Assembly: GCA_013361015.1 (NCBI GenBank)
Contig: JABWAN010000493.1
Location: 1 to 5,089, forward strand
DNA length: 5,089 bases
Direction of reading: 5' to 3'
Origin: Candidatus Zhuqueibacterota bacterium
GTDB taxonomy: Bacteria > Zhuqueibacterota > Zhuqueibacteria > Zhuqueibacterales > Zhuqueibacteraceae
Shown: piece after piece, positions 1 through 4,736 of the stretch
How positions within the stretch are numbered: position 1 is the stretch's first letter
Layout of the letters: each line of letters opens with the position of its first letter
Made by a program: the position numbers and the translations under genes
Notes under the pieces: model-generated
The model's input: only the letters and a program-made list of their open reading frames with translations
Told to the model about the DNA's origin: nothing
Database searches by the model: none

Positions 1-43
1 ATTCCGATCAGTTAACGTCTGGTGGGGAATTCAGAACACAACT

Positions 44-253
44 CTATCCAATCACATTTGAGGTGGAGTGTAAAAGTATCTCTGATTCTGTTTCATTAAG
101 TGATAATTCGTGGAGTATTTTTCTTAACAACGGATTGACAACAGGTATACCTGAATTGGATGAAATGCCTGCCCCAAAAAAGAAACCCACATCACCTTGT
201 TTTATCGCAGTAGCTATAAAATTGACCAGTTCGAGTTTCGTATTGAAATTCAT
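44..253 (-). pseudogene. SIR2-family protein, N-terminal fragment
   Basis: The 69-residue product carries the classic SIR2 NAD-binding signature near residues 26-37: a GAGIS motif, then SGIP, within a Rossmann-type start (FFFGAGISSNSGIP). Known SIR2 domains of either the sirtuin or the defence-type SIR2_2 group are roughly 200-300 residues, so this is only the first quarter. The frame ends at a TAG (plus-strand positions 44-46), and the 43 bases left in the window do not show an obvious continuation in any minus-strand frame. The ATG at 251-253 fits because the GAG motif then lies at the usual distance from the N terminus and an AAAGGG sits 7 bases upstream. The catalytic His region is absent. 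SIR2 domains of this kind often act as NAD-depleting effectors in phage defence; membership of such a system is inference. A sequencing error at the stop cannot be excluded. Confidence 0.6.
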
Positions 254-508
254 GTCTCGGCCCTTTTTGATTGTTAAGTCGTGCGAATGACCGCGCGTAC
301 TTGATTGTGCAGTGGGTTCAAAGCGAATGGCAGTTTGTGCAAGATCGGTGCGTCGGTATCGGAGGCGGATAAAGTCGGAAGAGAGATGTGGGGGCGATCT
401 CGCGGCGCTTATTTGTAGAAGAATTTTTCGAATGACAATAGCGAATTTCCAGCGCGAGGATGTGAGATGATAAACAAAACACGTTAGCTGAAAATGCCCC
501 GCGCTATT
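254..508. other. Gene-poor stretch between SIR2 and GNAT remnants
   Basis: No recognisable gene was found on either strand. The minus-strand frame shared by the GNAT stop codon and the SIR2 start stays open across the whole stretch, but it lacks a standard start codon and I recognise no family in it. The promoter of the SIR2 fragment, if any, should lie here; I could not assign -35 and -10 boxes with confidence. No strong hairpin or tandem repeat is seen. Confidence 0.5.
261..266 (-). promoter_or_regulatory. Ribosome binding site of the SIR2 fragment
   Basis: On the minus strand AAAGGG lies 7 bases before the ATG at 251-253. It supports that start, although the minus-strand frame stays open further upstream without another ATG, GTG or TTG. 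Confidence 0.4.
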
Positions 509-772
509 TTAATCCACCCGTCGGGCCATGAGAAAATCTCGTTGCCGATCTTCCCCGAGTTGAAACGTTTGCGTGCCGACTTCGACAAATCCCGCCTTGC
601 GATAAAACGCAATTGCTGCAGCGTTGCGCTCCCACACGCCCAACCAAATTACGTCACAGCCTTCTTGCCGAGCTTCCGAGAATCAGGCTTTCATTAACTG
701 CGTGCCAACACCTTTGCCGATCCACGCTTTGCGCGCATAGAGGCGGGCGATTTCCATTGGCATGCGACCGAC
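509..772 (-). pseudogene. GNAT N-acetyltransferase, C-terminal remnant with internal stop
   Basis: Minus-strand translation from about 772 to the TAA at 509-511 gives the C-terminal half of a GNAT acetyltransferase. It begins with EIARLYARKAWIGKGVGTQL, which contains the acetyl-CoA pyrophosphate-binding loop (Q/R-x-x-G-x-G/A type; here GKGVG). It continues with GCDVIWLGVWERNAAAIAFY and the typical GNAT ending YRKAGFVEVG. An in-frame TGA (plus positions 683-685) interrupts it directly after MKA, where relatives usually have a Cys or similar residue, and the homology resumes in the same frame. Upstream, a TAA (773-775) is met at once and the N-terminal half of the fold (about 80 residues) is missing; palindromic repeats lie there instead. 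It is clearly a dead gene: truncated and nonsense-mutated. The substrate cannot be told. Confidence 0.8.
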
Positions 773-793
773 TTACAAAGAATGTATGAGACT

Positions 794-841
794 AAACCGT
801 TCCGACCTCGGCTGGGCCGAGGTTTCAATCTTGTGCGGTTT
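794..841. repeat. Hairpin A with outer inverted arms
   Basis: A perfect 8-bp stem at 805-823 (ACCTCGGC, loop TGG, GCCGAGGT) lies inside a second, 6-bp inverted pair: AAACCG at 794-799 and CGGTTT at 836-841. The tight 3-base loop and GC-rich stem resemble repetitive extragenic palindromes more than a classical terminator. Only three Ts follow the stem, so a terminator role is weak. It occupies the place where the N-terminal half of the GNAT gene should be. Confidence 0.6.
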
Positions 842-844
842 GAG

Positions 845-854
845 ATTCATGAAT
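845..854. repeat. 10-bp perfect palindrome between the hairpins
   Basis: ATTCATGAAT reads the same on both strands and lies between hairpins A and B. It could be a dimeric regulator site or simply part of the repeat element; nothing else supports an operator role. Confidence 0.35.
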
Positions 855-861
855 AAAAACA

Positions 862-882
862 TTCCACGGCCAAGCCGTGGAA
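862..882. repeat. Hairpin B upstream of the anti-sigma gene
   Basis: A perfect 9-bp stem (TTCCACGGC) with loop CAA is closed by its exact complement. It has the same design as hairpin A (both have CGGC, three loop bases, GCCG) but different outer stem bases. It ends 35 bases before the ATG at 918 and would lie in the 5' untranslated region if the promoter is upstream of it. No T-run follows, so it is not an obvious terminator. The two hairpins together look like a paired intergenic repeat. Confidence 0.6.
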
Positions 883-903
883 GGAACATATGAAGGATGT
901 GTT

Positions 904-909
904 AAAGGA
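904..909 (+). promoter_or_regulatory. Ribosome binding site of the anti-sigma/TPR gene
   Basis: AAAGGA lies 8 bases before the ATG at 918-920 and fixes that start. A second purine-rich stretch (GGAAGGA, 879-885, partly inside the 3' arm of hairpin B) precedes an ATG at 890 in another frame, but that frame encodes nothing recognisable. Confidence 0.55.
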
Positions 910-917
910 CAGAAGTC

Positions 918-1364
918 ATGTCGCAATCCAAACAAAATCCCATGACCGTGCGCGAGGGCGAAGAGATGCCGTGTCTCTCGTTCGAGCAGATGTCGGCATA
1001 TGTGGAGAAGAGTTTGTCGCAAGAAGATCGCGCCGCAGTGGAAGTGCATTTGGCCTTGTGCGAATTGTGCCGTGAAGCAGTTGAAGGTATGCTCGCTTTT
1101 TCGAACATGCCACAGGCGCGCGCGCTCGTTGCGGCGCTCGATGAAGAGATTGCAGCACGCACGTCTCCGGAAGCAAAGCCCTCATTTTCACCTACATTGT
1201 CCGAGCGCTTGCACGATTGGGCAGCCTCGCTGCGGAATGGTTTCGAGGAGATCGTATCCGTTTTCACTTCGCCCAAATACAATTTGAGACTCGCCTACGT
1301 TGTTGCCACCGTCTTCATGCTCGGCTTTGTCTCCGTGCTCTATTTCACGCGCGCGCGCCAATGA
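918..1364 (+). CDS. Zinc-finger anti-sigma domain with one transmembrane helix (5' part)
   Basis: This 148-residue frame has Cys19, His44, Cys48 and Cys51, in the spacing C-x24-H-x3-C-x2-C of zinc-binding anti-sigma (ZAS/zf-HC2) domains, in the segment VEVHLALCELCREAVEGMLA. Such domains bind and hold an ECF sigma factor in the cytoplasm; some respond to redox or envelope signals. A charged, flexible region follows (about 65-120), then a hydrophobic helix at about 123-143 (LRLAYVVATVFMLGFVSVLY) with positive residues after it. The frame stops at TGA 1362-1364, just after the helix. As sequenced it could give a membrane-anchored anti-sigma protein without its extracytoplasmic part. A start with a good AAAGGA supports expression. 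No cognate sigma gene lies next to it. Confidence 0.75.
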   Translation: MSQSKQNPMTVREGEEMPCLSFEQMSAYVEKSLSQEDRAAVEVHLALCELCREAVEGMLAFSNMPQARALVAALDEEIAARTSPEAKPSFSPTLSERLHDWAASLRNGFEEIVSVFTSPKYNLRLAYVVATVFMLGFVSVLYFTRARQ

Positions 1365-1791
1365 AAAACTGTTCGCGGAGTTTTATCAACCCTATCCCAA
1401 CATTGCTCCCTCCGTGCGCGGTGAATTGGCCGAAGATAAATTGCAGGATGCCATGCAGCACTATGACGAGCGCGATTTCAAAGCCGCGCTCGCGCAGCTT
1501 GAAGCGATTCTCGCCGCCGAGCCGGAGAACGCAACGGCGCAGTTCTATGCCGGAGTTTGTCATTTGAAACGCAAAGACACCGAGCATGCACTCACGAGTC
1601 TGCAAAAAGTCATCGCGCTCAAAGACTCGCGATTGGCGCAGCCTGCCGAATGGTATTTGGCATTGGCCTATCTGCAAAAGAACGACGCAGGGCAAGCGCG
1701 TGCGACGCTGCGTGGCATCACCGCAAAGGAACACATGTATCGCGATCAAGCAAGCCAGTTGTTGGAACGACTCGATGGCAGTGGTCAGTAA
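1300..1791 (+). CDS. TPR domain of the anti-sigma/TPR protein (3' part)
   Basis: The frame is open from before 1300, but real homology starts near 1350; the first 18 or so residues after the ATG at 1300 overlap the membrane-helix codons in the wrong frame. The credible part runs from NEKLFAEFYQPYPN to LLERLDGSGQ, about 143 residues. It contains at least two TPR-like helix pairs: one around HYDERDFKAALAQLEAILAA / NATAQFYAGVCHLKRKDTEH, and a second around AEWYLALAYLQKNDAGQARA. TPRs bind partner proteins, and here the domain should lie outside the cytoplasm. No ribosome binding site precedes 1300, so separate translation is unlikely. The last codons and the TAA stop are built from the CAGT heptad repeat, so the native C terminus may have been altered. 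Confidence 0.65.
   Translation: MLPPSSCSALSPCSISRARANEKLFAEFYQPYPNIAPSVRGELAEDKLQDAMQHYDERDFKAALAQLEAILAAEPENATAQFYAGVCHLKRKDTEHALTSLQKVIALKDSRLAQPAEWYLALAYLQKNDAGQARATLRGITAKEHMYRDQASQLLERLDGSGQ
1348..1358. repeat. CG-dinucleotide run at the frameshift point
   Basis: Eleven alternating C/G bases (five and a half CG units) lie exactly where the reading frame switches from the anti-sigma/membrane part to the TPR part. One more GC unit joins the two frames. Short dinucleotide runs are known slippage sites. Confidence 0.7.
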
Positions 1792-1820
1792 GCAGTCATC
1801 AGTAACCAGTGATCAGTTTC
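1779..1820. repeat. Six tandem 7-bp units of type CAGTNNN
   Basis: CAGT recurs every 7 bases six times without interruption. The three variable bases are in turn GGT, AAG, CAT, AAC, GAT and TTC. The array begins inside the last codons of the TPR frame, supplies its TAA stop, and fills half the gap before the TPR-CHAT gene. It resembles the heptanucleotide STRR-type repeats described in cyanobacteria in unit length; identity with any known class is not claimed. Confidence 0.8.
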
Positions 1821-1848
1821 GAGCACGGCTTTTAAAAATCCGACCGTC

Positions 1849-3054
1849 ATGTCTACTCGCGTTTTGTACTCGCTCCTCCTTGCCGCGCTTTCCGTTTCCT
1901 GCTCCGATAACGAGCGCTCTTCACATAATACCGCCGATCTTTCCGCCACCCGCTCGTTGACTTCGTCCGATACGGCGCGCGCACGCCGCGATTTCACGCA
2001 AGCCTTGCGCTTCACCCGCGCCGCAAAATACGACAGCGCCTTCCTCTATTTTCAACAAGCCAGTGAGAACTATGCCGCGACGCAGGATTGGCAAAATTAT
2101 ATTCGTTGCCGCAGTCAAATGGGCGAGTCTCTGTTGCGTCAAGGCGAGGTCAATGAGCCGATGGATTCTCTCAAACAAACCTTGCAGTTGAGCTTGCGCT
2201 ATTTCGGCGAGCAACACGCGGAAACGGCGACCGCGCACAACAATATCGGCCGTTGGCACTACCTGCGCGGCGAGCTTGAAGAGGCCTTTTCATATTGCAA
2301 CAAAGCGCTTTCCATTCGGCGCGCGACGCTCGGAGAGCAGCACATAGAGACGGCGAAGAGCTATTTGCTTATCGGCAATATTCATAGCTATAAAGGCGAG
2401 TACGAGCAAGCCTTCGCGTTACTCAACCAAGCCTTGACAATTCTGCCTTCGGATTCGGGAGTGAATGCTCTCATTGCTGCCGATATTTATAACGCGATGG
2501 CTGTGTCTTACGACGACCTCGGCGACTATGATCGCGCCGCGATTTTTTATGAAAAAGCTTTGGCAACTTTAACCGCCGAGCTCGGCGAGCGGCATCCGAA
2601 GATTGCGGACATCGACAACAACGTTGGGGCTTTGCATGAAATCAAAGGCGATTACGAGCGCGCGCTGGCGTATTACCGGAACGCGGTGTCGATCTACTTG
2701 GCTGCGGGAAGAACACAGCACACGAATCTGGCTTACTTCTATGATAACATCGGCAACGTTTATCGCGCGCGGGGCGATTATGACGAAGCCATTTCTTTTT
2801 ATCAAAAAGCGCTGACGACTTTGCGCGCGACGGTGGGCGAGCATCATCCTGAAACGGCGGCGCAGTACAATTACTTGGCGAGTATCCATGAAGCCGAAGG
2901 CAAGAGTGATGATGCGCCCGAATTTTATCAGCGGGCAATTGCGGCAAACATTCCAAGTTTTAAAGAGGAAGATCGATGTGCGAATCCTAGAATAGAAAAT
3001 ATTCTTTCGGAAAAAGTATTGCTGGAAACTTTGGGGGCAAAGCGGAGGCGCTAG
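1849..3054 (+). CDS. TPR lipoprotein part of the TPR-CHAT gene
   Basis: The 401-residue frame starts with a lipoprotein-like signal: Arg4, a hydrophobic stretch at 5-16, then SVSC with Cys18 as probable lipidation site (a weak lipobox, as position -3 is Ser). Residues about 45-365 are tetratricopeptide repeats of the long, 42-residue kind (TPR_12/kinesin-light-chain type). The hinge Gly before each repeat falls near 120, 162, 204, 246, 287 and 330, for example LGEQHIETA and LGERHPKIA. Such repeats bind protein partners. The last residues (ANPRIENILSEKVLLETLGAK) are the usual linker into the CHAT half; the final Arg-Arg-Arg and TAG come from the frameshift. The start codon has no clear Shine-Dalgarno sequence, and the heptad array lies just upstream. 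This piece alone could still yield a secreted TPR lipoprotein. Confidence 0.8.
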   Translation: MSTRVLYSLLLAALSVSCSDNERSSHNTADLSATRSLTSSDTARARRDFTQALRFTRAAKYDSAFLYFQQASENYAATQDWQNYIRCRSQMGESLLRQGEVNEPMDSLKQTLQLSLRYFGEQHAETATAHNNIGRWHYLRGELEEAFSYCNKALSIRRATLGEQHIETAKSYLLIGNIHSYKGEYEQAFALLNQALTILPSDSGVNALIAADIYNAMAVSYDDLGDYDRAAIFYEKALATLTAELGERHPKIADIDNNVGALHEIKGDYERALAYYRNAVSIYLAAGRTQHTNLAYFYDNIGNVYRARGDYDEAISFYQKALTTLRATVGEHHPETAAQYNYLASIHEAEGKSDDAPEFYQRAIAANIPSFKEEDRCANPRIENILSEKVLLETLGAKRRR

Positions 3055-3875
3055 CGAGCCGTTTTGCGCAATCGCGTGCGGTTCGCGATCTCGCATGCGC
3101 GGTTTCCACTGACGGGCTTGCGGCGCAGCTCATCGATCAAATGCGCAGCGGTTATAAAGCCGAAGGCTCCAAACTTTTTCTAGCGGAAAAAGCCGCGAAG
3201 ATTTACGAGCACGCCATTCAGCGCGCGCTGCAAGCTTACGCCGCAACGCAGCGTAACGAGTACAAAGACACTGCGTTCATGCTTACAGAGAAGAGCAAAG
3301 CCGGTATCATGCGCGACGCGCTTTCCGAAGCCGAGGCGAAACAATTCGCCGGCATTCCGGATAGCTTGCTCGAAAAGGAACGGCGCGTGCGCATCGATTT
3401 GGCGTTCTATGAAAAAAGCCTGCTCGAAGAACAAGGCCGCGGCAGCAATGCGGATTTTTTGCGTGACAAAGTCTTCAGCCTCAAACAATCCCATGAAGCT
3501 TTGCGCCAACGCTTCGAAGAGAATTATCCCGACTATTACAATCTCAAGTATCAAAACCGCGTCGCCTCCGTTGCCGAAGTACGGCGGCTTTTAGATGAGC
3601 GCACGGCGGTGGTGGAATATTTTACGGGTGAAGATTCGATCTTTATTTTCGCCGTCACGCACGATGATTTCATCATCAAAGCTTCGCGCAAGGATTCGGC
3701 GCTTGCTCTGCAAATCGAACGATGGCGTCACGGCATTATCAAACAAGATTTTGTTCAATACACGCAAGCAGCCGTTCATCTTTATCAAACACTGCTTGCG
3801 CCCGTGGCGGAAGCAATGCGCAACATGAATTTGATTATCGTGCCGGACGCGGCGTTGAGCACGATTCCGTTTTAA
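3042..3875 (+). CDS. Linker and first third of the CHAT half
   Basis: This frame carries on the protein after the frameshift. It starts with KAEALASRFAQ, followed by LAAQLIDQMRSGYKAEGSK and a long helical stretch typical of TPR-CHAT proteins (KSKAGIMRDALSEAEAKQFA, about 3290-3350). The CHAT region begins near 3540 with VASVAEVRRLLDERTAVVEY and runs to NLIIVPDAALSTIPF. It ends at TAA 3873-3875, where the family normally continues as EALL. The first ATG in frame is at 3141, with no ribosome binding site (GATCAA before it), so I do not regard it as a separate gene. The part holds no catalytic residue. Confidence 0.7.
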   Translation, partial: AEALASRFAQSRAVRDLACAVSTDGLAAQLIDQMRSGYKAEGSKLFLAEKAAKIYEHAIQRALQAYAATQRNEYKDTAFMLTEKSKAGIMRDALSEAEAKQFAGIPDSLLEKERRVRIDLAFYEKSLLEEQGRGSNADFLRDKVFSLKQSHEALRQRFEENYPDYYNLKYQNRVASVAEVRRLLDERTAVVEYFTGEDSIFIFAVTHDDFIIKASRKDSALALQIERWRHGIIKQDFVQYTQAAVHLYQTLLAPVAEAMRNMNLIIVPDAALSTIPF

Positions 3876-4181
3876 GCGTTGCTCGCGGAGCAAGGGGCAG
3901 GGGGCAAGGAGCAAGATTACACAAGCCTGCACTTTTTGGTGAGTGCGCATGCGGTGAGCTATGCTTATTCTGCGACACTGTTGCAGCAACAACAGAGTCG
4001 CAAACAGCGCGAGACGAAGCGCGACTATCTCGCCTTTGCGCCGGTGTTCGCGAACGGTTTGCCCGCAGGCACGCGCAGCGGAGATTTTCTTGCGGAGAAT
4101 CTATCGCGCGATTCAGTGATAACGGCAATGCGCGTGCGAGCCTATTTGCCGATGACAAAGAAAGAAGTGACGGGAATTTAA
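3876..4181 (+). pseudogene. Middle CHAT fragment between two in-frame TAA codons
   Basis: The frame opens with ALLAEQ, passes through the GGRGCAR heptads, and then gives LHFLVSAHAVSYAYSATLLQ, LAFAPVFANGLPAG and AYLPMTKKEVTGI. All are recognisable CHAT family blocks in their usual order (xYAISYAYSATLL, FAPVF, LPATxxEV). It ends at TAA 4179-4181, while the same frame continues the homology with NRFEASYNVF. It has no proper start codon or ribosome binding site and cannot be a gene alone. The length between blocks looks normal, so no large insertion has occurred. Confidence 0.7.
3887..3914. repeat. Four tandem 7-bp units of type GGRGCAR inside the CHAT gene
   Basis: The units are GGAGCAA, GGGGCAG, GGGGCAA and GGAGCAA, without gaps, starting 11 bases after the first nonsense codon. 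They encode a low-complexity loop (GAGGKEQ) between two conserved CHAT blocks and keep the reading frame. The unit length equals that of the CAGT array at 1779-1820, though the sequence is unrelated. Confidence 0.7.
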
Positions 4182-4736
4182 AATCGCTTCGAAGCTTCGT
4201 ATAACGTCTTCGAGCGCTGGTTCGGCAACCGCGCGATTGTGCATTTGGAGCGTGAGGCCAACGAGGCGAGAGTCAAAGCCGCGGATTTGAGCGAGTATCG
4301 CATTCTGCACTTCGCAACGCATGGCTTGGTGAATGAGAAAAATCCCAAGCTCTCCGGCTTGATTTTATCGCCGGAAGATTCGACTTCCAAAGAAGACGGC
4401 ATTCTGCACTTGGGCGAGATTTACAATTTGAATCTCAACGCCGAGCTTGTGGTGTTGAGCGCGTGTGAAACGGGGCTTGGGCAAACTGCAAAAGGGGAGG
4501 GCATCATTGGATTGACGGGCGGGTTTCTTTATGCCGGCGCTGATAATGTGCTCGTCTCATTGTGGCAAGTGAGCGATGCAACGACTGCGGATTTGATGAT
4601 AGGTTTTTACGACAACATGCTTGGCGGCATGAGCAGGCCGAAAGCTCTACGCGAAGCCAAACTGAAACTCATGCAGAGTCATTCGGAATATGCCAAGCCG
4701 TATTACTGGGCGCCGTTCGTTTTGGTGGGAACGTGA
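4182..4736 (+). CDS. CHAT protease catalytic part
   Basis: About 184 residues carry the peptidase core. ILHFATHGLVNEKNPKLSGL holds the catalytic His (codon 4320-4322) in the HFATHG motif. DGILHLGEIYNLNL follows, and VVLSACETGLGQTAKGEG holds the catalytic Cys (codon 4464-4466). The C-terminal blocks GGFLYAGADNVLVSLWQVSD and YYWAPFVLVGT are complete, and TGA 4734-4736 is the natural end. In known CHAT peptidases this His-Cys dyad cleaves after basic residues, often on activation by a partner or by the attached TPRs. No stop or indel is seen in this part. The first possible start, GTG at 4239, lies only 27 codons before the His, has no ribosome binding site, and would drop part of the fold. So the core is intact in sequence but probably not translated. 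Confidence 0.8.
   Translation, partial: NRFEASYNVFERWFGNRAIVHLEREANEARVKAADLSEYRILHFATHGLVNEKNPKLSGLILSPEDSTSKEDGILHLGEIYNLNLNAELVVLSACETGLGQTAKGEGIIGLTGGFLYAGADNVLVSLWQVSDATTADLMIGFYDNMLGGMSRPKALREAKLKLMQSHSEYAKPYYWAPFVLVGT

Larger units (their letters stand above)
918..1791 (+). pseudogene. Anti-sigma zinc-finger / membrane / TPR protein, split by frameshift
   Basis: Two consecutive frames make one sensible protein of about 290 residues. Residues 1-147 give a zinc-binding anti-sigma domain and a membrane helix. The next frame continues with NEKLFAEFYQPYPNIAPSVR and TPR helices. The FxxxYxPYPN stretch straight after a single membrane helix is, from memory, typical of anti-sigma/TPR membrane proteins in Bacteroidota-like lineages. 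The switch lies in a CG-dinucleotide run at 1348-1358. Adding one GC unit restores the join as TRARANEKLF with no other change, so a 2-base contraction is the simplest cause. Predicted topology is N-in, with the TPR domain outside the cytoplasm. The usual sigma-factor gene upstream is missing. The TPR-CHAT gene follows after 57 bases on the same strand. A sequencing error in the GC run is the main alternative to a true frameshift. Confidence 0.75.
1849..4736 (+). pseudogene. TPR-CHAT lipoprotein protease gene, disrupted by a frameshift and two nonsense codons
   Basis: Read through its lesions, this is one gene of about 960 residues: lipoprotein signal, about seven TPRs, a helical linker and a C-terminal CHAT domain (caspase-HetF-associated-with-TPRs, clan CD cysteine peptidase). 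Three lesions are seen. First, there is a -1 type frameshift in the G5/A3 runs at 3033-3041, where ETLGAK in one frame continues as KAEALASRFAQ in another. Second, TAA at 3873-3875 follows IPF, where the family usually has Glu (IPFEALL). Third, TAA at 4179-4181 follows KKEVTGI. After the frameshift everything stays in one frame to the TGA at 4734-4736. The catalytic motifs ATHG (His codon 4320-4322) and SACETG (Cys codon 4464-4466) are intact. TPR-CHAT proteins are predicted proteases in signalling, cell death and defence. This one should act outside the cytoplasm, anchored by lipid. The downstream pieces lack ribosome binding sites, so a split functional protein is unlikely. Confidence 0.85.

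Noticed and set aside
63..290. 75-codon plus-strand frame opposite the SIR2 fragment
   Set aside because: It is the antisense shadow of a frame that carries the GAGIS and SGIP motifs.
254..508. Long open minus-strand frame between the GNAT stop and the SIR2 start
   Set aside because: It has no standard start codon in that frame and no recognisable domain; the SIR2 ATG has its own ribosome binding site.
805..823. Hairpin A as a rho-independent terminator
   Set aside because: Only three Ts follow, and a similar hairpin without a T-run lies 40 bases on; a repeat element fits better.
890..1075. 61-codon frame with ATG at 890 and a purine-rich site before it, overlapping the anti-sigma start
   Set aside because: The product has shadow-like Arg/Ser-rich composition and no family features; the frame at 918 has the zinc motif and its own AAAGGA.
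1361..1567. ATGA overlap (ATG 1361, TGA 1362-1364) suggesting translational coupling to a second gene
   Set aside because: The frame opened by that ATG is a Ser/Arg/Pro-rich shadow; the TPR homology is in the third frame.
2569..3096. 175-codon minus-strand frame opposite the TPR gene
   Set aside because: It is antisense to regular 42-residue TPRs, and its Arg/Ile-rich composition reflects the complementary codons.
3141..3875. Separate gene starting at ATG 3141
   Set aside because: It has no ribosome binding site, homology extends upstream of the ATG in the same frame to about 3042, and it lacks the catalytic residues.
3873..4181. Stop-codon reassignment (TAA as sense) to explain the intact downstream homology
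   Set aside because: TAA, TAG and TGA are all found both as lesions and as natural ends in this window, so no single codon behaves as sense; point mutation is simpler.
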